A DNA stretch of 64,000 nt, from NCBI GenBank assembly GCA_035649635.1, contig DASRJE010000102.1, positions 62,001 to 126,000 on the forward strand. The letters are read 5' to 3'. The stretch is from Gp6-AA40 sp035649635. GTDB lineage: Bacteria; Acidobacteriota; Vicinamibacteria; Vicinamibacterales; UBA2999. Shown one piece after another: positions 59,150 to 64,000 of the stretch (position 1 is its first letter; every line of letters starts with the position of its first letter). The position numbers and the translations under genes were made by a program. A model generated the notes under the pieces. That model was not told the DNA's origin and made no database searches. It saw only the letters and a list, made by a program, of their open reading frames with translations.

Positions 59150-60173
59150 TGGCGGTGGGCCCTTCCTTGGCGCGTGCCGAATTGGCCAGGGCCCCGAGGC
59201 TGCCAAAGCTGAGGCCGTCTTGAGCCATGAACAGAATCCCGCCGAGAACGGGCGGGATGAACGAAATCAGATGCGTCACGATCGCGGCCGCCACGGCTTG
59301 ATTGCCGGTCGCCCCGAAAAATGTTGTGACACCCAGTCGATACGCTTCGTGAAAGCTCCCGACGCCCCCAGGCGTCGGAACCGCTACACCGATGACGAGC
59401 ATCGATTGAAGGAGGAAGGTCCCCGGAAACGACATCGGAATGCCGAAAGCGATCGTGACCGTCCACGATTGCGCCGCGATCGCCAGCCACACGGCGAACG
59501 ACCAGATCACGGCCAGCGCGAACTCGCGAGCGCTTCGCGCGGCGGCAAAGCCGCTGCTGAACGTGCTCGCCAAGCGGCCGATCCGACTGGATAACTTCCC
59601 GGGCAACACACGCGCAAGCGCTTCGGCCAGCCTTCCGATTCGCTCGGGATGAGTGGCCAGTACCCACATGACCACGAGAAGAGTGCCCGCTGTCGCAGCG
59701 GCAATCGTCGCCGAGGCTTTAATGGGGTTGAGCAATCGAGGCGGCAGGTCCGACTCGCCCGCGAAGCCCCAGACGTAGACCGCCAGGAGTGCGAGCACTG
59801 CCACGAGATCGAGCACCCGCTCCATCACAATCGTTGCGAACACCGAGGAGACTGGCAGCCCTTCCTGGCGTGCCAGCAGGTACGGGCGAATGACGTCACC
59901 GACCCGCACCGGAAGCACCGCGAGCGCCCCGAATCCGATGACTGTCGTTCTGAACACGGTGCGCGTACGAGCGTCGCCAATCGGGCTGAGCAAATAGCGC
60001 CAGCGGATCGTACGAGCAACGAAGGTCAATCCAACGGCAACAAAAGAGGCGACGAGCAGACCCGCTCGCACCTGACGCACTTGAAACCACACGTCAGTGA
60101 AATTGGTGCCGCGCAGAAACCACGCCAGCAACCCAAGCGCGAGTAGAGAGACGATTCCAGTGCGTAAGTTCAT
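59115..60173 (-). CDS. Flippase-like/lysylphosphatidylglycerol-synthase transmembrane-domain protein
   Basis: The 352-residue protein of the UPF0104/AglD-like superfamily has about eight hydrophobic helices. Typical stretches are TIRWRYLLSPIGDARTRTVF, RVGDVIRPYLLARQEGLP, VMERVLDLVAVLALLAVY and the late VPTPGGVGSFHEAYRLG. The PTPGGxGxxE motif is characteristic of this family. The substrate is unknown; relatives move or modify lipids in the envelope. I chose the ATG at 60173, since the frame to 60377 runs into the divergent purC region. A TATATT box lies about 20 bases upstream. Confidence 0.87.
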   Translation of the reverse strand: MNLRTGIVSLLALGLLAWFLRGTNFTDVWFQVRQVRAGLLVASFVAVGLTFVARTIRWRYLLSPIGDARTRTVFRTTVIGFGALAVLPVRVGDVIRPYLLARQEGLPVSSVFATIVMERVLDLVAVLALLAVYVWGFAGESDLPPRLLNPIKASATIAAATAGTLLVVMWVLATHPERIGRLAEALARVLPGKLSSRIGRLASTFSSGFAAARSAREFALAVIWSFAVWLAIAAQSWTVTIAFGIPMSFPGTFLLQSMLVIGVAVPTPGGVGSFHEAYRLGVTTFFGATGNQAVAAAIVTHLISFIPPVLGGILFMAQDGLSFGSLGALANSARAKEGPTANEVSVLRSSGR

Positions 60174-60284
60174 CGATACAAAGTGAGCCCACAATATATC
60201 AGGCTCCTTGCGCACAACGGCCGGTGCTGTTGCGTACGGTTGCCTCGCTCGTCTGAGCCCGGTAAGATGCCTCTTTCCCACGCT

Positions 60285-60303
60285 CCTTCGACGTAGCTCA
60301 GGG
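60285..60303. repeat. REP-like motif, partial copy near purC
   Basis: CCTTCGACGTAGCTCAGGG is the reverse complement of the CCTGAGC..GTCGAAGG core seen in the palindromes at 6699-6745 and 61967-62015. It lies in the 166-bp gap upstream of purC. The outer arms are missing. Confidence 0.55.
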
Positions 60304-60339
60304 TTGTCCCGAGTAACATTGAGGGTCAGGGCCATTACG

Positions 60340-61239
60340 TTGCCACTCGCCGCCCCCCTGATCGAAACGCGCCTCAACGACCTTGTTCCTCAAAAGCAAG
60401 GGAAGGTTCGCGACATCTTCGATTGCGGCGACACGCTGGTCATGGTGGCAACCGATCGCATTTCGGCGTTCGACTACGTCCTCGGCTCGGGCATTCCTGA
60501 CAAAGGGAAAGTCCTCACACAACTCTCGGCGTTCTGGTTCGCGCGCACAACGGGCATCGTTCCCAATCACCTGCTGTCAACGGATGTGCGTGAATACCCG
60601 GAGCCATTGCGTCGGCACGGCGAAATTCTTCACGGCCGATCGATGCTGGTGCGCAAAACTGCACCCGTGCCGATCGAGTGTGTGGCGCGCGGTTATCTGT
60701 CGGGATCGGGTTGGAAGGAATATGTCGCCACGGGATCGGTGTGCGGGATCGCGCTGCCAGGCGGGCTGCGCGAGTCTGACCGGCTGTCTGCGCCGATCTT
60801 CACGCCCGCAACGAAAGCTGACAGCGGACACGACATCAACATCAGCGAAGAGGAAGCCGGCCGTCTCGTCGGCGCCGAGTTGGTCAGTCGCCTGAAGGAT
60901 CTGACGTTGTCGCTCTACGATCATGGCGCCAGGCACGCCGAGGCCAACGGCATCATTCTCGCGGATACGAAGTTCGAGTTCGGTCTGATGGCCGACAACT
61001 CAATCCTGCTGATCGACGAGGTCATGACGCCTGATTCGTCGCGCTATTGGCCACGGGATCAATACGCGGCGGGACGCCCGCAACCAAGTTTCGACAAGCA
61101 GTACGTTCGCGACTACCTGGAGCAAATTCGTTGGAACAAGCAGCCGCCGGTCCCCTCATTGCCCGAGAACGTGGTGCTGGGGACGCGCGACAAGTATCTC
61201 GAGGCCTTTCGCCGCCTGACGGGGAAAGTACTTCTTTGA
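60340..61239 (+). CDS. purC: Phosphoribosylaminoimidazole-succinocarboxamide synthase
   Basis: PurC joins aspartate to CAIR in purine synthesis. The 299-residue protein shows KQGKVRDIFDCGDTLVMVATDRISAFDYV, PIECVARGYLSGSGWKEY, PATKADSGHDINIS, IILADTKFEFG and IDEVMTPDSSRYWP. I chose the TTG at 60340 (MPLAAPLIETRLNDL), which has an AGGG eight bases upstream and yields the usual length. The frame open to 60208 includes the REP-like sequence. Confidence 0.94.
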   Translation: MPLAAPLIETRLNDLVPQKQGKVRDIFDCGDTLVMVATDRISAFDYVLGSGIPDKGKVLTQLSAFWFARTTGIVPNHLLSTDVREYPEPLRRHGEILHGRSMLVRKTAPVPIECVARGYLSGSGWKEYVATGSVCGIALPGGLRESDRLSAPIFTPATKADSGHDINISEEEAGRLVGAELVSRLKDLTLSLYDHGARHAEANGIILADTKFEFGLMADNSILLIDEVMTPDSSRYWPRDQYAAGRPQPSFDKQYVRDYLEQIRWNKQPPVPSLPENVVLGTRDKYLEAFRRLTGKVLL

Positions 61240-61269
61240 CATGCGTGTAGCGATGGGAGGCTCCGCTTC

Positions 61270-61479
61270 ATGGTGTTGAAAGAACAGCTCGAACGCCTGG
61301 TCGACGAGATGGTGGCCCGGGGCGTGTGCTTCGAAGATGCCCGGCGCGAGTTCGAGAAGAAATTCATCGCCAACGTGCTCACGAAGTCGGATGGTAACCT
61401 CTGCCAGGCCGCTGATTTGCTCGGCATCCATCGCAATACCCTGAGCCGCAAGATCGCCGAGTACCGTCTCCGCCATTAG
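61270..61479 (+). CDS. Small Fis-type helix-turn-helix protein
   Basis: The 69-residue protein matches the C-terminal HTH of Fis and NtrC: FEKKFIANVLTKSDGNLCQAADLLGIHRNTLSRKIAEYRLR. A short N-terminal helix (KEQLERLVDEMVARGVCFEDAR) precedes it. It probably binds DNA as a dimer, but its targets are unknown. It lies 30 bp after purC with GGGAGG before the ATG and may be co-transcribed. Confidence 0.87.
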   Translation: MVLKEQLERLVDEMVARGVCFEDARREFEKKFIANVLTKSDGNLCQAADLLGIHRNTLSRKIAEYRLRH

Positions 61480-61528
61480 CGAGGACGGCGTCACGCGCTC
61501 GCCGGTCCGATGCGGAGCCGCGCTGGTC

Positions 61529-61558
61529 TTGACAGCGTTTTTCAGGGTCAACTATAAT
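61529..61558 (+). promoter_or_regulatory. Sigma-70 promoter of groES-groEL
   Basis: Consensus TTGACA (61529-61534) and TATAAT (61553-61558) are separated by 18 bp, the best promoter in the window. The CIRCE-like operator starts at the last base of the -10 box. The leader to the groES ATG is about 110 nt. Confidence 0.85.
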
Positions 61559-61584
61559 TGGCAGTCGCGCGGCCTGAGTGCTAG
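61558..61584 (+). promoter_or_regulatory. CIRCE-like operator (HrcA site)
   Basis: TTGGCAGTC, a 9-nt spacer and GAGTGCTAG match the CIRCE consensus TTAGCACTC-N9-GAGTGCTAA at 7 of 9 and 8 of 9 positions, with the exact spacer length. It overlaps the transcription start of groES, where HrcA acts as a heat-shock repressor in other bacteria. The hrcA gene is not in the window. Confidence 0.75.
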
Positions 61585-61675
61585 CACACAGAGTCCGCGC
61601 CTGTGAAATCTAGAGCTTAGTCCATAGGGGCTCCCGCCCCCAGGCACACTACCAGACAGCTGGAGTCGAAGAAAT

Positions 61676-61969
61676 ATGAAGGTGAGACCGCTACACGACC
61701 GCATCATCGTTCAGCGCATCGAGGAAGGTGAACAGAAGATCGGCGGCATCATCATCCCCGATAGCGCCAAAGAAAAGCCGCAGCAGGGGAAGGTGTTCGC
61801 CGTCGGCGCCGGTAAGGTCAAGGACGATGGCACCCGCCAGCCCCTCGACGTCAAGGACGGAGACACGATCCTCTTCGGCAAGTATTCCGGACAGGAGATC
61901 AAGATCGACGGTGAGGATTACCTCATCATGCGTGAGGACGAGGTCCTCGCGGTTCTCGCCTCCAAGTAG
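61676..61969 (+). CDS. groES: Co-chaperonin GroES
   Basis: The 97-residue protein starts MKVRPLHDRIIVQRIEEGEQ, has the mobile-loop glycines in KIGGIIIPDSAKEKPQQG, and ends EDYLIMREDEVLAVLASK. It caps the GroEL ring during protein folding. GGAG lies upstream of the ATG. A REP-like palindrome follows the stop codon and separates it from groEL by 97 bp. Confidence 0.97.
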   Translation: MKVRPLHDRIIVQRIEEGEQKIGGIIIPDSAKEKPQQGKVFAVGAGKVKDDGTRQPLDVKDGDTILFGKYSGQEIKIDGEDYLIMREDEVLAVLASK

Positions 61970-62015
61970 AGCGGGGCTATTCCCGGCCTGAGCCGGGGTC
62001 GAAGGCAGCCCCCGC
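61967..62015. repeat. REP-like palindrome, copy 2
   Basis: Starting at the groES TAG stop, arms GCGGGGCT (61971-61978) and AGCCCCCGC (62007-62015) enclose a core with GGCCTGAGCCGGGGTCGAAGG. The layout is the same as at 6699-6745, including the stop codon at its edge. As it lies inside the groES-groEL unit, it may stabilise or attenuate the mRNA. Confidence 0.7.
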
Positions 62016-62066
62016 GGGGGTATTTCTGTGCGAGGTTGGAGACCGCGCACCGGATGGAGAGTAGGA

Positions 62067-63701
<1,635 letters not shown>

Positions 63702-63750
63702 GTTCGTAGGTTGAAGTTCAAAGTAAGGAAGTAAGTGAAAAAGTGGGGCG
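63702..63750. repeat. Heptamer array after groEL
   Basis: AAGTTCG, TAGGTTG, AAGTTCA, AAGTAAG, GAAGTAA, GTGAAAA and AGTGGGG are in exact 7-bp phase from 63702, directly after the groEL stop. The array leads into the terminator hairpin. Confidence 0.75.
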
Positions 63751-63775
63751 AGTCCTTCGGGGCTCGCCTCTTCTT
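63747..63775 (+). terminator. Terminator of groES-groEL
   Basis: GGCGAGTCC-TTCG-GGGCTCGCC (63747-63768) is a 9-bp stem with a UUCG tetraloop and one G-U pair, followed by the T-rich tail TCTTCTT. This is a classical Rho-independent terminator. Confidence 0.88.
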
Positions 63776-64000
63776 ACGTACCGATGCGGCACCGAGAACA
63801 AGTACCCCGAACTCGGAACCGACCGCTACTGTCCAGCTTTGCGGCACAAGTGTCGGGGGGTCGACAGCCGTCGCTCCGAATTTCCTAGCGATTCGCGCCA
63901 GCGTCTCTCCTCCAAGCTCGGCACTGGTCTTGCCGATTTCCGGGCATGCTCCGCTCCGTCCGGACTGCTGCGGCTTTGGCCCGTCTGGCCGGCACCGTGG
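63776..64000. other. Window end, no supported gene
   Basis: The last 225 bases hold no gene I can support. On the minus strand one frame stays open from 64000 to about 63703, with a segment reading GGETLARIARKFGATAVDPP. It could be the end of a gene entering from outside. However, it would run through the groEL terminator, so I do not call it. Confidence 0.3.

Noticed and set aside
63703..64000. Partial minus-strand gene entering from the right edge
   Set aside because: About 99 codons are open, but they would read through the groEL terminator and a heptamer array, and no family is recognisable.

Overview
The window is a GC-rich (roughly 60%), densely coded bacterial chromosome segment. It most resembles an Acidobacteriota genome, probably class Vicinamibacteria. 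This placement is an inference from an orphan MacB/FtsX-type permease of the acidobacterial ADOP kind (47007-49427), an Oar-like outer-membrane receptor with a carboxypeptidase-regulatory-like N-terminus (38765-41827), two secreted proteins of a family expanded in that group, and a BlaI/M56/HEAT-repeat locus. I see no rRNA, tRNA, CRISPR array, prophage or intact insertion sequence. About 90% of the DNA is coding, and many neighbouring genes overlap by 4-20 bp.

Layout. (1) 1-3538, minus: murein recycling (nagZ, ldcA, mpl) running into the start of a 5-oxoprolinase subunit (pxpB). (2) 3706-6701, plus: GHMP kinase, PolX and a small protein, divergent from nagZ. (3) 6758-14171, minus: translation and SRP operon ffh-rpsP-khpA-rimM-trmD-rplS-rnhB, then a TPR protein, a small membrane protein, a ThiE/TenI protein and a repeat protein. 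(4) 14388-15596, plus: a secreted protein and a thioredoxin-like [2Fe-2S] ferredoxin, ending in a strong bidirectional terminator. (5) 15654-17472, minus: ECF sigma factor, anti-sigma-like protein and secreted protein. (6) 17561-25617, minus: pgpA-cinA-thpR-plsY-gpsA-ftsY-ribD-ribE-ribBA. (7) 25787-31882: RDD and TPR proteins, an SDR, an aldo/keto reductase, threonine synthase and an aminotransferase. (8) 31879-38658: FAD/Fe-S dehydrogenase, MatC-like carrier, secreted and IPT-like lipoproteins, zinc-ribbon protein. (9) 38765-43085, minus: TonB-dependent receptor and a secreted protein. (10) 43220-49427, plus: BlaI repressor, M56 metalloprotease fused to HEAT repeats, two secreted HEAT proteins and the ADOP permease. 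(11) 49518-60173, minus: MmcQ/YjbR, cyclase, PAS hybrid kinase, a D-threonine-aldolase-like enzyme, an NtrY/NtrX pair, nrdR and a flippase-like protein. (12) 60340-63701, plus: purC, a Fis-type HTH protein and groES-groEL behind a CIRCE-like operator.

The most unusual features are these. Intergenic gaps carry arrays of 7-bp units. The heptamer differs from gap to gap, often folds as an inverted repeat, and often supplies the stop codon or start region of flanking genes. Several genes have a -10 box only 6-10 nt before the start codon, which suggests widespread leaderless transcripts. At 43220-49427 a BlaR1-type protease carries HEAT repeats where a beta-lactam sensor domain would be, next to secreted HEAT proteins and a MacB-like permease. 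All functional statements come from reading motifs and context; no database search was run.
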